Assembly (NCBI GenBank): GCA_041588495.1
Contig: JBFGWM010000126.1
Span: 1-8,079, forward strand
DNA length: 8,079 nt
Source: JBFGWM01 sp041588495
GTDB taxonomy: Bacteria; Pseudomonadota; Gammaproteobacteria; Pseudomonadales; JBFGWM01
Direction: 5' to 3'
The translations under genes and the position numbers were made by a program. Positions 1-6,887 of this stretch are shown piece by piece (the stretch's first letter is position 1; the number at the start of each line of letters is the position of its first letter). The notes under the pieces are model-generated. The model searched no databases. It saw only the letters and a program-made list of their open reading frames with translations, and had not been told where the DNA came from.

Positions 1-58
1 GGTCGCCCGTGGCGCCGAGGGCGCGCAGGCGGTCTCCGAGCAAGTCAGGGGTGAACAT
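1..58 (-). CDS. tilS: Probable TilS, tRNA(Ile)-lysidine synthase, N-terminal fragment
   Basis: Only 19 codons are inside the window; they read MFTPDLLGDRLRALGATGD from an ATG at 58. TilS uses ATP and lysine to make lysidine at the wobble base of the AUA-reading tRNA(Ile). The call rests on position: tilS follows accA on the same strand in E. coli and many gammaproteobacteria. It also rests on the N-terminal flavour, a short amphipathic lead-in that would precede the SGGxDS PP-loop motif, which lies outside the window. The ATG is 49 bp past the accA stop. No good Shine-Dalgarno precedes it. An in-frame GTG at 100 would add 14 residues, but a GGAG lies only one base in front of it. The diagnostic ATP-binding motif cannot be seen, so identity is inferred from context. 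Confidence 0.5.
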   Translation of the reverse strand, partial: MFTPDLLGDRLRALGATGD

Positions 59-79
59 GGAGGTCAGGGGCGTCGGGCT

Positions 80-99
80 TGCGCCGGGGGCGCGGCGCA
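80..99 (-). repeat. Intergenic hairpin between accA and tilS
   Basis: Perfect 7-bp inverted repeat, TGCGCCG at 80-86 and CGGCGCA at 93-99, with a 6-nt loop. It lies in the 49-bp gap after the accA stop codon. It is GC-rich but has no T-run on the minus strand, so it does not look like a full intrinsic terminator. It may be a processing or RNA-stability hairpin, or chance in GC-rich DNA. Confidence 0.3.
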
Positions 100-107
100 C
101 GCTCCGT

Positions 108-1061
108 TCAGCCGGATATTCCGTAGGCCATGAGGCGCTGCTCGCGCCGCTTGAGGAGTTCGTCCAGATGGCTGTCACGCAACCGCTCGAGGCTGCTCAG
201 CAGGCAGGCCTTGAGTTCCCGGGCCATGGCGGCCGGATCCCGGTGTGCGCCGCCGAGGGGCTCATCCAGCAACTGGTCGACGAGTCCGAGTTCGCGCAGT
301 CGGGCCGCGGTGATGCCCATGGCCTCCGCGGCCTGGGCGGCAAACGAGGAGTCCTTCCACAAGATCGAGGCACAGCCCTCCGGGGAAATCACCGAGTAGG
401 TCGAGTACTGCAGCATCGCGAGGTGGTCACAGACGCCGATCCCCAGCGCACCACCGGAGCCGCCCTCGCCGATCACCACCGACACGATCGGCGTGCGCAG
501 TCCGGCCATGGTCAGCAGGTTGGTGGCGATCGCCTCGCTCTGGCCGCGCTCCTCGGCGTCGATCCCGGGATAAGCGCCCGGCGTGTCGATGAAGGTCACC
601 ACCGGCAGGCGGAACCGCTCGGCCAGTTCCATGAGGCGCCGTGCCTTGCGGTAACCCTCGGGACGCGGCATGCCGAAATTGCGACGCACTTTCTCGGCGA
701 TCTCGCGGCCCTTCTGGTGGCCGATCAGCATCACCGGAATGTCGTCGATGCGCGCCGTGCCGCCCACGATCGCCGGGTCGTCACCGAACTCGCGGTCGCC
801 GTGCAGTTCATCGAACTCGGTGAAGATGCGCGGCACGTAATCCAGGGTATAGGGCCGTCGCGGGTGGCGCGAAAGCTGGGAAATCTGCCAGGAACTCAGG
901 GATCCGAAGATGTCCGCGGTCAGCGCGCGGCTCTTTTCCTTGAGCCGGTTGATCTCATCGGAGACGTTGACCTGCGAATCACTGGTGACCAGCCGCAGCT
1001 CCTCGATCTTGGCGTCGAGCTCCGCGATCGGCTGTTCAAAATCCAGGTAACTGGTCTTCAT
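108..1061 (-). CDS. accA: Acetyl-CoA carboxylase carboxyltransferase subunit alpha
   Basis: AccA and AccD form the cytoplasmic carboxyltransferase that moves CO2 from carboxybiotin on AccB to acetyl-CoA, giving malonyl-CoA, the first committed step of fatty-acid synthesis. The protein matches known AccA throughout. Visible are the N-terminal LDFEQPIAELDAKIEEL segment, WQISQLSRHPRRPYTLDYV, GHQKGRE, RRNFGMPRPEGYRKA, FIDTPGAYPGIDAEERGQSE, the glycine-rich GEGGSGGALGIGVCD of the crotonase-like fold, and YSTYSVISPEGCASILWK. The last part, with EPLGGAHRDP, is also typical. From the chosen start the protein is 317 residues (E. coli 319). I chose the ATG at 1061 because it leaves five residues before LDFEQ, as in E. 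coli. In-frame ATGs at 1070 and 1082 would add 3 and 7 residues, and none of the three has a strong ribosome binding site. It lies about 100 bp downstream of dnaE on the same strand, as in E. coli, and looks intact. Confidence 0.97.
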   Translation of the reverse strand: MKTSYLDFEQPIAELDAKIEELRLVTSDSQVNVSDEINRLKEKSRALTADIFGSLSSWQISQLSRHPRRPYTLDYVPRIFTEFDELHGDREFGDDPAIVGGTARIDDIPVMLIGHQKGREIAEKVRRNFGMPRPEGYRKARRLMELAERFRLPVVTFIDTPGAYPGIDAEERGQSEAIATNLLTMAGLRTPIVSVVIGEGGSGGALGIGVCDHLAMLQYSTYSVISPEGCASILWKDSSFAAQAAEAMGITAARLRELGLVDQLLDEPLGGAHRDPAAMARELKACLLSSLERLRDSHLDELLKRREQRLMAYGISG

Positions 1062-1109
1062 CTTCGACATGGCTTGGGGCATCTCGACCGGCGCGACCGG
1101 AATGCCAGT

Positions 1110-1115
1110 ATTCTA
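1110..1115 (-). promoter_or_regulatory. Weak candidate -10 box before accA
   Basis: On the minus strand the dnaE-accA gap contains TAGAAT, 5 of 6 matches to the sigma-70 -10 consensus, starting about 28 bp before the ATG at 1082. No convincing -35 box lies 16-18 bp upstream, where the DNA is the GC palindrome. AccA may simply be read through from dnaE. The box also forms one arm of a short inverted repeat (ATTCT and AGAAT with a 5-nt centre, 1110-1124). Confidence 0.2.
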
Positions 1116-1126
1116 GGCCAGAATCC

Positions 1127-1146
1127 CGCGGCGGACATCCGCCGCG
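1127..1146 (-). repeat. Strong GC hairpin in the dnaE-accA gap
   Basis: Perfect 9-bp inverted repeat: CGCGGCGGA at 1127-1135 and TCCGCCGCG at 1138-1146, with only CA between the arms. It starts 14 bp past the dnaE stop codon, inside the 78-bp gap before the most upstream accA ATG. The following bases on the minus strand (GGATTCTGG) contain no U-tract, so a classical rho-independent terminator is unlikely. It could attenuate read-through into accA, or protect or help process the dnaE message 3' end. The palindrome itself is plain in the sequence; its function is inference. Confidence 0.5.
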
Positions 1147-1160
1147 TTCGCGCCGGCGGT

Positions 1161-4100
1161 TCAGCGCCCGGCATCCGCGTACTGCAGGCTGACCCGGGTG
1201 CTCCCGAAGGCATCCGCCAGTTCCTCGAGCAGTTCATCGGTTGGAATGACCTTCCAGCGTTCGTCGAGGTCGATCTCGGCGTCCACGCCAGGGCGCCTGA
1301 AGCGCACCGTCACCGGACAGGCCCCGGAGGCGGTGGCCAGGATCTGGCGCAGGCGCTCCACCGGGTCGGCCTGTTCCGCCCCCTCGCTGTCCAGGCTCAG
1401 GAGCAGGCGCCGCGCATGCATCTGGCGGGCCTCGCCGATATCCATCACCTTGTTCACGCGCAGGCTGAGGCCGGAGTAGTCGTCCGGATTGACGACCCCC
1501 GCCATCACCACCAGCGCATCCTCCTTCAGGTAGGTCTCGTACAGCTGGTAGTCGCGGGCGAACACCGTGGCGTCGATACGCCCGCCATGATCCTCCAGCT
1601 TCAGCGCGGCCCAGCGCTCACCGCTGCGGTTGCGCCGCACGCGCATCTCGTGGATCACGCCGGCCACGTACTGGGTCTCCCGCGACGGGCGCAGGGCGGA
1701 AATCTCCGTGGGCACGAAATGGCGCAGTTCGTCCCGGTAGAAGTCGATGGGATGCCCGGAGAGGTACAGGCCCAGGGCCTTCTTCTCTTCCTCCAGAATC
1801 CGGCGCTCCGGCCAGGGCCGTACCCGGCCGACCGTGTGTCGCACCGAGCGCACCGCCTCCTCGGAGCCGCCGCCGAACAGGTCGCCCATGCCGGCATCGC
1901 GCTTGTTCGCGGCCTGCTCGGCCATCTTCAGGGATCCGGGCAGGCTGGCCATCAGGGTGGCGCGGTCCTCGCCAAAGGCATCGAGGGCGCCCGAGCGGAT
2001 CAGCGACTCGAACACCTTGCGGTTGACCGCGTGCAGGTTCACCCGTTGTACGAGGTCGGCGAGGCTCTCGAACGGACCGCCCCGCTCACGCTCCTCGACC
2101 AGGGTGCCGACCGGTCCGCGACCGACGCCGTCGATCGCGCCGAGCCCGTAGACGATCTCGCCGTCGTCGTTGACGGTGAACGCGAACTGGCCGCTGTTGA
2201 CGTCGGGCGCGATGACCCGCAATTTCATGTTGCGGCACTCGTCCACCAGCGGCACCAGCTTTTCCTTGGCATGCATTTCACTGGTCAGCACCGCGGCCAT
2301 GAACCACGCCGGGTAGTGCGCCTTGAGCCACGCGGTCTGGTAGGCCACCAGGGCGTAGGCCGCGGAGTGGGACTTGTTGAAACAGTACTTGGCGAATTCC
2401 TGCATCTGGTCGAAGATGGGCCGCGCGATAGACTCGTCGACGCCTCGCTCGATGGCCCGCGAGGTGAAGATGCCGCGCTGCTCATCCATGATCTCTTTTT
2501 TCTTCTTGCCCATGGCGCGGCGCAGCACGTCGGCCTCGCCGAGGGTGTAGCCCGCCAGCACCTGGGCGATCTGCATGACCTGTTCCTGGTAGAGGATGGT
2601 GCCGTAGGTGGTGTCGAGCACCGGCTCCAGGTCCGGGTGCGGGTATTCCACCTTCTGCCGGCCGTGCTTGCGCTGCACGAAGTCGTCGGCCATGCCCGTT
2701 TCCAGCGGCCCTGGACGGAACAGGGCAACCAGGGCGACGATGTCCTCGAAGCAGGACGGCTTCAGGTCCCGGATCAGGCGCTTCATGCCGTGGGATTCCA
2801 GCTGGAACACGGCAGTGGTCTCCGCGCTCTGCAGCAGGCGGAACGTGTCCTGGTCGTCGAGGGGGATATGCTCGATGTCGACCGGCGCGACGTCCTCGGC
2901 GGCCGCCGCGTTGATGGCCTTCACCGCCCAGTCGATGATGGTGAGGGTGCGCAAGCCGAGGAAGTCGAACTTCACCAGCCCGACCTTCTCGACGTCGTCC
3001 TTGTCGAACTGGGTGACCACGCCGGAACTGCTGTCGCTGTATAGCGGCACGAAATCGGTGAGGGCCGACGGCGCGATGACCACGCCGCCCGCGTGACGGC
3101 CGACCTGCCGGGTCAGGCCCTCGAGTTTCAGGGCCATTTCCCAGATCTCCGCCGCCTCGTCCTCGCGCAGCAGCTCTCGCAGGTTGTCCTCTTCCTCGAA
3201 GGCCTGGCGCAGGGTCATGCCCACCGTGTTGGGAATGCACTTGACGATCTTCTCGGCCAGGCCCCGCGGTTTGCCCTGCACCCGCGCCACGTCGTAGATC
3301 ACGGCCCGCGCGCCTAAAGTGCCGAAGGTGATGATCTGGGACACGCTGTCGCGGCCGTAGGTCTCGGTCACGTACTGGATGACCCGGTCACGACCCTCCA
3401 TGCAGAAGTCGACGTCAAAGTCAGGCATGGAGACCCGCTCGGGATTGAGGAAGCGCTCGAACAGCAGGTCGTACTCGATGGGGTCGAGGTCGGTGATACG
3501 CAGCGCCCACGCCACGATCGAGCCGGCTCCGGAACCGCGCCCCGGACCGACCGGCACGCCGTTGTCCTTGGCCCAGCGGATGAAGTCGGCGACGATCAGG
3601 AAGTAACCGGCGAAATCCATGCTGGTGATGATGTCGAGCTCGAACTCGAGGCGCTGGAAATAGCGCACCCGCTCCGCCTCGAATTGCTCGCTGCCGGGTT
3701 CGAACAGGCTCTCCAGGCGCGCGATCAGGCCGCGCTCGGATTCCTTGCGGAAAAACTCGGCCTCGGTCATGCCATCCGGGATATCGAATCGCGGCAGGCT
3801 GGTGTTGCCGAGTTCGAGTTCGAAGTTGCAGCGCGCCGCCAGGTGCACGGTGTTTTCCACGGCTTCCGGCAGATCCGACCAGAGATCGGTCATCTCCTCC
3901 ATGGAACGCAGGTACTGCTGCTCGGTGTAACCCCGCGCGCGGTGCGGGTCATTGAGGACACTGCGCTGGTGGATACAGACCCGCGCCTCGTGGGCTTCGA
4001 AGTCCTCGGCCGCGAAGAAGCGCACGTCGTTGGAGGCCACCACCGGGCAGCCCTGTGACGCCGCCAGCTGCACCGCCGCGCGCAGGTACTCGTCCTCCCG

Positions 4101-4625
4101 CGGCCGTCCGACCCGCTGCACCTCGATGTAGAACCGGTCGGGGAAAATGCGCTGCATTTCCTTCAGCAGGGCGCCGGCCATGCCGGGCTTGCCCTCGAGC
4201 AGGGCCTGGCCGATCTCGCCGTCCATCGCGCCGGACAGCGCGATCAGGCCCTGTGTTGAGTCCGCCAGCCAGTCCCGGGCCACCAGGACCCGGTCGCGCT
4301 GCTGGTTCTCCAGCCACGCCCTGCTGCACAGCCTGACCAGGTTGCGATACCCGGTGTCGTTCTCCACCAGCAACACCAGGCGGGTGGGCCGGGCCTCCTC
4401 GCCGTGTCCTTCCAGCCACACCTCGGCGCCACAGATGGGCTTGATGCCGGCCGCCACGGCCTGCTCGTAGAATTTCACCAGGCAGAACAGGTTGGACTGG
4501 TCGGTGACCGCGATCGCGGGCATGCCGAGGTCCGCCGCCCGACGCACCAGCTGACCGACCTGGATGATGCTGTCGACCACCGAGTAATCGGTATGCAGAT
4601 GCAGGTGAACGAAGGGCGCGGTCAT
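1161..4625 (-). CDS. dnaE: DNA polymerase III subunit alpha (replicative polymerase)
   Basis: The catalytic subunit of the replicative DNA polymerase, here 1154 residues (E. coli 1160) and collinear with it. The PHP domain (about 1-270) starts MTAPFVHLHLHTDYS. The palm carries GPGRGSGAGS (about 361-370) and PDFDVDFCMEGRD, giving catalytic aspartates near 404 and 406; the third is D554 in VKFDFLGLRTL. The fingers include LVALFRPGPLE, LYQEQVMQIAQVLAGYTLG and FNKSHSAAYALVAYQT. A helix-hairpin-helix follows (about 825-846), then the clamp-binding site region near 913-917, an OB fold (about 986-1063) and the tau-binding C-terminus. I chose the ATG at 4625 because homology begins there and a promoter candidate would start transcription near 4656. 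An in-frame ATG at 4691, overlapping the upstream stop, would add 22 residues with no match to the family. Oddities are a PHP domain that lost some metal ligands and MGDLF in place of the usual QxxLF clamp motif. Confidence 0.97.
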   Translation of the reverse strand: MTAPFVHLHLHTDYSVVDSIIQVGQLVRRAADLGMPAIAVTDQSNLFCLVKFYEQAVAAGIKPICGAEVWLEGHGEEARPTRLVLLVENDTGYRNLVRLCSRAWLENQQRDRVLVARDWLADSTQGLIALSGAMDGEIGQALLEGKPGMAGALLKEMQRIFPDRFYIEVQRVGRPREDEYLRAAVQLAASQGCPVVASNDVRFFAAEDFEAHEARVCIHQRSVLNDPHRARGYTEQQYLRSMEEMTDLWSDLPEAVENTVHLAARCNFELELGNTSLPRFDIPDGMTEAEFFRKESERGLIARLESLFEPGSEQFEAERVRYFQRLEFELDIITSMDFAGYFLIVADFIRWAKDNGVPVGPGRGSGAGSIVAWALRITDLDPIEYDLLFERFLNPERVSMPDFDVDFCMEGRDRVIQYVTETYGRDSVSQIITFGTLGARAVIYDVARVQGKPRGLAEKIVKCIPNTVGMTLRQAFEEEDNLRELLREDEAAEIWEMALKLEGLTRQVGRHAGGVVIAPSALTDFVPLYSDSSSGVVTQFDKDDVEKVGLVKFDFLGLRTLTIIDWAVKAINAAAAEDVAPVDIEHIPLDDQDTFRLLQSAETTAVFQLESHGMKRLIRDLKPSCFEDIVALVALFRPGPLETGMADDFVQRKHGRQKVEYPHPDLEPVLDTTYGTILYQEQVMQIAQVLAGYTLGEADVLRRAMGKKKKEIMDEQRGIFTSRAIERGVDESIARPIFDQMQEFAKYCFNKSHSAAYALVAYQTAWLKAHYPAWFMAAVLTSEMHAKEKLVPLVDECRNMKLRVIAPDVNSGQFAFTVNDDGEIVYGLGAIDGVGRGPVGTLVEERERGGPFESLADLVQRVNLHAVNRKVFESLIRSGALDAFGEDRATLMASLPGSLKMAEQAANKRDAGMGDLFGGGSEEAVRSVRHTVGRVRPWPERRILEEEKKALGLYLSGHPIDFYRDELRHFVPTEISALRPSRETQYVAGVIHEMRVRRNRSGERWAALKLEDHGGRIDATVFARDYQLYETYLKEDALVVMAGVVNPDDYSGLSLRVNKVMDIGEARQMHARRLLLSLDSEGAEQADPVERLRQILATASGACPVTVRFRRPGVDAEIDLDERWKVIPTDELLEELADAFGSTRVSLQYADAGR

Positions 4626-4655
4626 CTTGAGTGGCGGGGTTCCATGGGTGGGGAT

Positions 4656-4677
4656 GCGGTCGATTGTAACCGACCGC
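4656..4677. repeat. Inverted repeat around the dnaE -10 box
   Basis: Perfect 7-bp arms, GCGGTCG at 4656-4662 and CGACCGC at 4671-4677, separated by 8 bases that hold most of the dnaE -10 element. On RNA read through from the VWA gene, the stem could extend through GGGG and CCCC around a small bulge. It could be a dyad operator for a dimeric regulator, or a hairpin at the end of the VWA message. It is not followed by a U-tract. Confidence 0.45.
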
Positions 4678-4691
4678 CCCATGGGGGTCAT
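4663..4691 (-). promoter_or_regulatory. Candidate sigma-70 promoter for dnaE
   Basis: On the minus strand, a -35 box ATGACC (4691-4686; four of six matches, keeping the TGAC core) is followed after exactly 17 bp by TACAAT (4668-4663; five of six matches). Transcription would start near 4656, giving a leader of about 30 nt before the ATG at 4625. The -35 box includes the stop codon of the VWA gene. Pattern matching only; the optimal spacing and the A/T island in very GC-rich DNA are the support. Confidence 0.5.
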
Positions 4692-6742
4692 TGCCGGGGC
4701 GGCGAATCTACGTCCTCATCCTTTTTGTCCTCCCCGTCGTCGGACGCGGATCGCGCATCCGGCCCCGGCGGTTCCTCGGCAACCTCCTCGGCGCGCCCCT
4801 CGTAGGCGGGGCCGACCGGCGTACCGGCACGCGCCGGCGGCTCCGGGAGGCCGAGCTCTTTTGCTGCTTTTTTGACCAGCTCGGCGGGGGCGGACAGCTC
4901 GATTTCGTCGCCATCGGGATCCTCGACAGGGCCTGCCTCCACCGCCGGATCGGCCTCAGCGCCCGCGGGCGCGGATTCGGCAGCCGCCTGCCCGGCGCGC
5001 CGCTTGCGCAGCACCAACGCCAGTCCCGCACCCCCGAAGACGCCCAGCAGCCCCATGACCAGGACCAGGCGCAACAGCGAGGGACGGTCTTCCGTCGCGG
5101 CCGGCGCGGGCGGCTGCGGACTGGTGACAACCGGGGACGGCGGCGCGGGGGTTGGCTGCGCAACAGGCTCGCCAAAGGAAAAGGGCCCCTGGTGCACGAC
5201 GATGTCCCGGCCATGCACGGAACGGCTGCTGATCCGCAGGCTGACCTCGTGCACACCGGGTTGCGGCAGCGGCACGTCCACGCGCCACGCACCGTCCACC
5301 GCCACGAACTCGCCTTTCACGCCCAGGGACGAACCGTCGGGACGCAGCGCACGGGCCTCCACCCGGGTATCCGCGAGCACCACGAAGCCCCGCTCGGGGG
5401 TGACCCGCAGGGTGGCCCGGTCCGTCCCGGGCTCCGGACCCTCGACGGTCACCGCGAACAGGTCACCGACCACGCGCACCGGCAGCACCTTCTCACGGGT
5501 AATGGTGCCGCCATCGGCGCGAACCCGCACCTCGTACTCACCCGCCGCATCGAGCCCGGCGAAGGCGGTCTCGAACACGCCCGCTTCGCCGTCCACCCGG
5601 ACCATGTCCCGGACGACCCCGGCTTTACCGTCCGCATGCAACTGCACGGCAAAATCGAACAGGTCAAGGAATTCGGCATCGGTCACCCGTTCACCGTCCT
5701 GCTCCAACCAAGCACGCAGGGTGGGTCGCTCACCGAGAACCAGGTTGCCGGGCAGTCCCTCGACGCGCATGCGCAGCGCGGTGATGATGTTGACCCGCGT
5801 ACCGGGCTGCAGGTCGGCCTCGAGCAGCCAGTCGCCCGCCCGCGGGTTGCTGACGGTGACCATGTTGTAGCGTTCGGCGTCCCGCCAGCGCACGTTGTCC
5901 GGGTGATCGAAACGCCGCATCGACAGCCCGTCGGGGGCGTGCAGGACCATGTCCGAAGCGTTCGACGGCCGGAACACAAGGGCGGTGAATTCGCTGATCG
6001 ACGCATCGACGTGGAACGCCTGCCCGCGGATCTGCAGGGCCTCCTGCTCCACCGCCCGCGTGAAGATCGAGAGGAACACCTCGAGCAGATCGTCGGCGCT
6101 GCGCGCCAGTGAGGAAAACCCGTCTGTCGCCAGGGACAGCCTGCTGAGAAGATCGAGATCGGCGTCATCGGACAGGGCGATGGTGTACACCCGCACCCCG
6201 GCCGCACGCAGGCGCGGCGCGAGGCGCGCCAGGATCGCCTCGCGGCTGGACGCACTGTCTGCGACCGTCTCGCTGATATCGACCTTGCCGTCGGTGAGCA
6301 GCACGATCATGCGCGCCGGGTTGACGCCCGGGTCGAGCCAGGCCTCGTCGGCGGCCTCCAGGGCCTGGGCGATGTCGGTGTAGCGCGCCTCGGAACCAAT
6401 CTCGCCGGACAACCTCCGCGCGGTCCCGCGCCAGCCCTCGTTCACCCGGGCCAGGGGCACCAGCGGACTGGCGTCGGTACCGAAAGTCCACACCCCCGCG
6501 TGACTGCCGTCGGGCACCAGGTCCACCAGCAGGTTGAGCGCGGGGATGCGCAGGTTCTCGGGATCGGTCTCGCGCATGCTGCCCGAGACGTCGATGAGGA
6601 TGCGCATGTCCGGCACCGGCGTACCCGGCGCCAGGCTGGGCACGGCGACAACCCGGGAGGCGCCCGCCATGCCGCACAGCAGCATGACGATCAGCCAGGG
6701 AAGGCGCAGGCGAATGGTGAAGGTCGAAGACAACGTGAGCAT
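4688..6742 (-). CDS. Exported membrane-anchored VWA-domain protein
   Basis: A 684-residue protein of unknown role. Residues 1-33 look like a signal peptide: arginines at 11 and 13, then a hydrophobic stretch PWLIVMLLCGMAGA, with possible cleavage after AGA or VVA; the Cys is not in a lipobox. A von Willebrand factor A domain follows (about 45-225). Its MIDAS metal site is complete: DVSGS at 51-55, Thr in RYTDI near 122, and Asp in LLTDGKVD near 151. The next 300 residues are beta-rich, probably Ig-like repeats, with a Pro-rich linker (about 525-548). One transmembrane helix (about 557-578) ends in RKRR. The last ~100 residues form a cytoplasmic, acidic, low-complexity tail with one short helix-like patch (AELVKKAAKELGL). 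It resembles, from memory, the gammaproteobacterial TIGR03503 group, which I could not check. The start at 6742 is preferred because it opens the signal peptide, has GGAAAGG in front and lies just after a promoter candidate; an in-frame GTG at 6874 would add 44 unlikely residues. It ends 62 bp before dnaE. Confidence 0.85.
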   Translation of the reverse strand: MLTLSSTFTIRLRLPWLIVMLLCGMAGASRVVAVPSLAPGTPVPDMRILIDVSGSMRETDPENLRIPALNLLVDLVPDGSHAGVWTFGTDASPLVPLARVNEGWRGTARRLSGEIGSEARYTDIAQALEAADEAWLDPGVNPARMIVLLTDGKVDISETVADSASSREAILARLAPRLRAAGVRVYTIALSDDADLDLLSRLSLATDGFSSLARSADDLLEVFLSIFTRAVEQEALQIRGQAFHVDASISEFTALVFRPSNASDMVLHAPDGLSMRRFDHPDNVRWRDAERYNMVTVSNPRAGDWLLEADLQPGTRVNIITALRMRVEGLPGNLVLGERPTLRAWLEQDGERVTDAEFLDLFDFAVQLHADGKAGVVRDMVRVDGEAGVFETAFAGLDAAGEYEVRVRADGGTITREKVLPVRVVGDLFAVTVEGPEPGTDRATLRVTPERGFVVLADTRVEARALRPDGSSLGVKGEFVAVDGAWRVDVPLPQPGVHEVSLRISSRSVHGRDIVVHQGPFSFGEPVAQPTPAPPSPVVTSPQPPAPAATEDRPSLLRLVLVMGLLGVFGGAGLALVLRKRRAGQAAAESAPAGAEADPAVEAGPVEDPDGDEIELSAPAELVKKAAKELGLPEPPARAGTPVGPAYEGRAEEVAEEPPGPDARSASDDGEDKKDEDVDSPPRQ

Positions 6743-6887
6743 CCTTTCCAGCGACGGCCGACGCAACCGCGGATCATCCTTTAACCGGTTCTTATAGCAT
6801 GATCGCCCTGCGGGTGCCGGCGCGTCCTGCCATGCGCCAAACAGCAATGAGCTCGGAAAACCGGCATCGGGCACCTATCCTTGAAAG
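6743..6887. promoter_or_regulatory. Divergent intergenic region between the VWA and kinase genes
   Basis: This 145-bp region separates two genes pointing away from each other and should hold both promoters. It contains an A/T-rich patch (6780-6800) with an 8-bp palindrome AACCGGTT (6783-6790). Inverted arms GATCAT (6772-6777) and ATGATC (6799-6804) flank the VWA -10 candidate. On the plus strand, TATCCT (6876-6881) would place a start site almost on the kinase GTG, and TATAGC (6793-6798) is another weak -10. Neither has a good -35 box. Confidence 0.45.
6791..6799 (-). promoter_or_regulatory. Candidate extended -10 promoter for the VWA gene
   Basis: The minus strand reads TGC then TATAAG (6799-6791), an extended -10 element with five of six matches in the hexamer. 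No clear -35 box is present, which extended -10 promoters tolerate. The start site would be near 6784, giving about 42 nt of leader before the ATG at 6742. If correct, it rules out the GTG at 6874, which lies upstream of it, as the main start. Confidence 0.4.

Noticed and set aside
80..99. Intrinsic terminator after accA
   Set aside because: A hairpin is present but no T-run follows on the minus strand, and tilS appears to begin only about 20 bp later.
2490..2507. A6 run in dnaE as a programmed frameshift site, like the one in dnaX
   Set aside because: The run is read as AAG AAG AAA AAA GAG, which is the wrong phase for the slippery A AAA AAG. It encodes the conserved GKKK-type stretch after RRAM in DnaE, and the frame continues intact.
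9..3044. A 1011-codon open frame on the plus strand
   Set aside because: It runs antisense to accA and dnaE in exact codon register with both, so it needs only the absence of TTA, CTA and TCA codons in those genes, which is normal at this GC content. It ends where dnaE finally uses a CTA Leu codon. The product is His/Arg/Gly-rich and matches no family I know.
4691..6112. A 473-codon open frame on the plus strand
   Set aside because: It is a codon-register antisense shadow of the VWA gene; the opposite strand has a signal peptide, MIDAS motif and TM helix.
6743..6874. N-terminal extension of the VWA protein from GTG at 6874
   Set aside because: The 44 extra residues would bury the signal peptide, have no export feature, and start upstream of the best promoter candidate.
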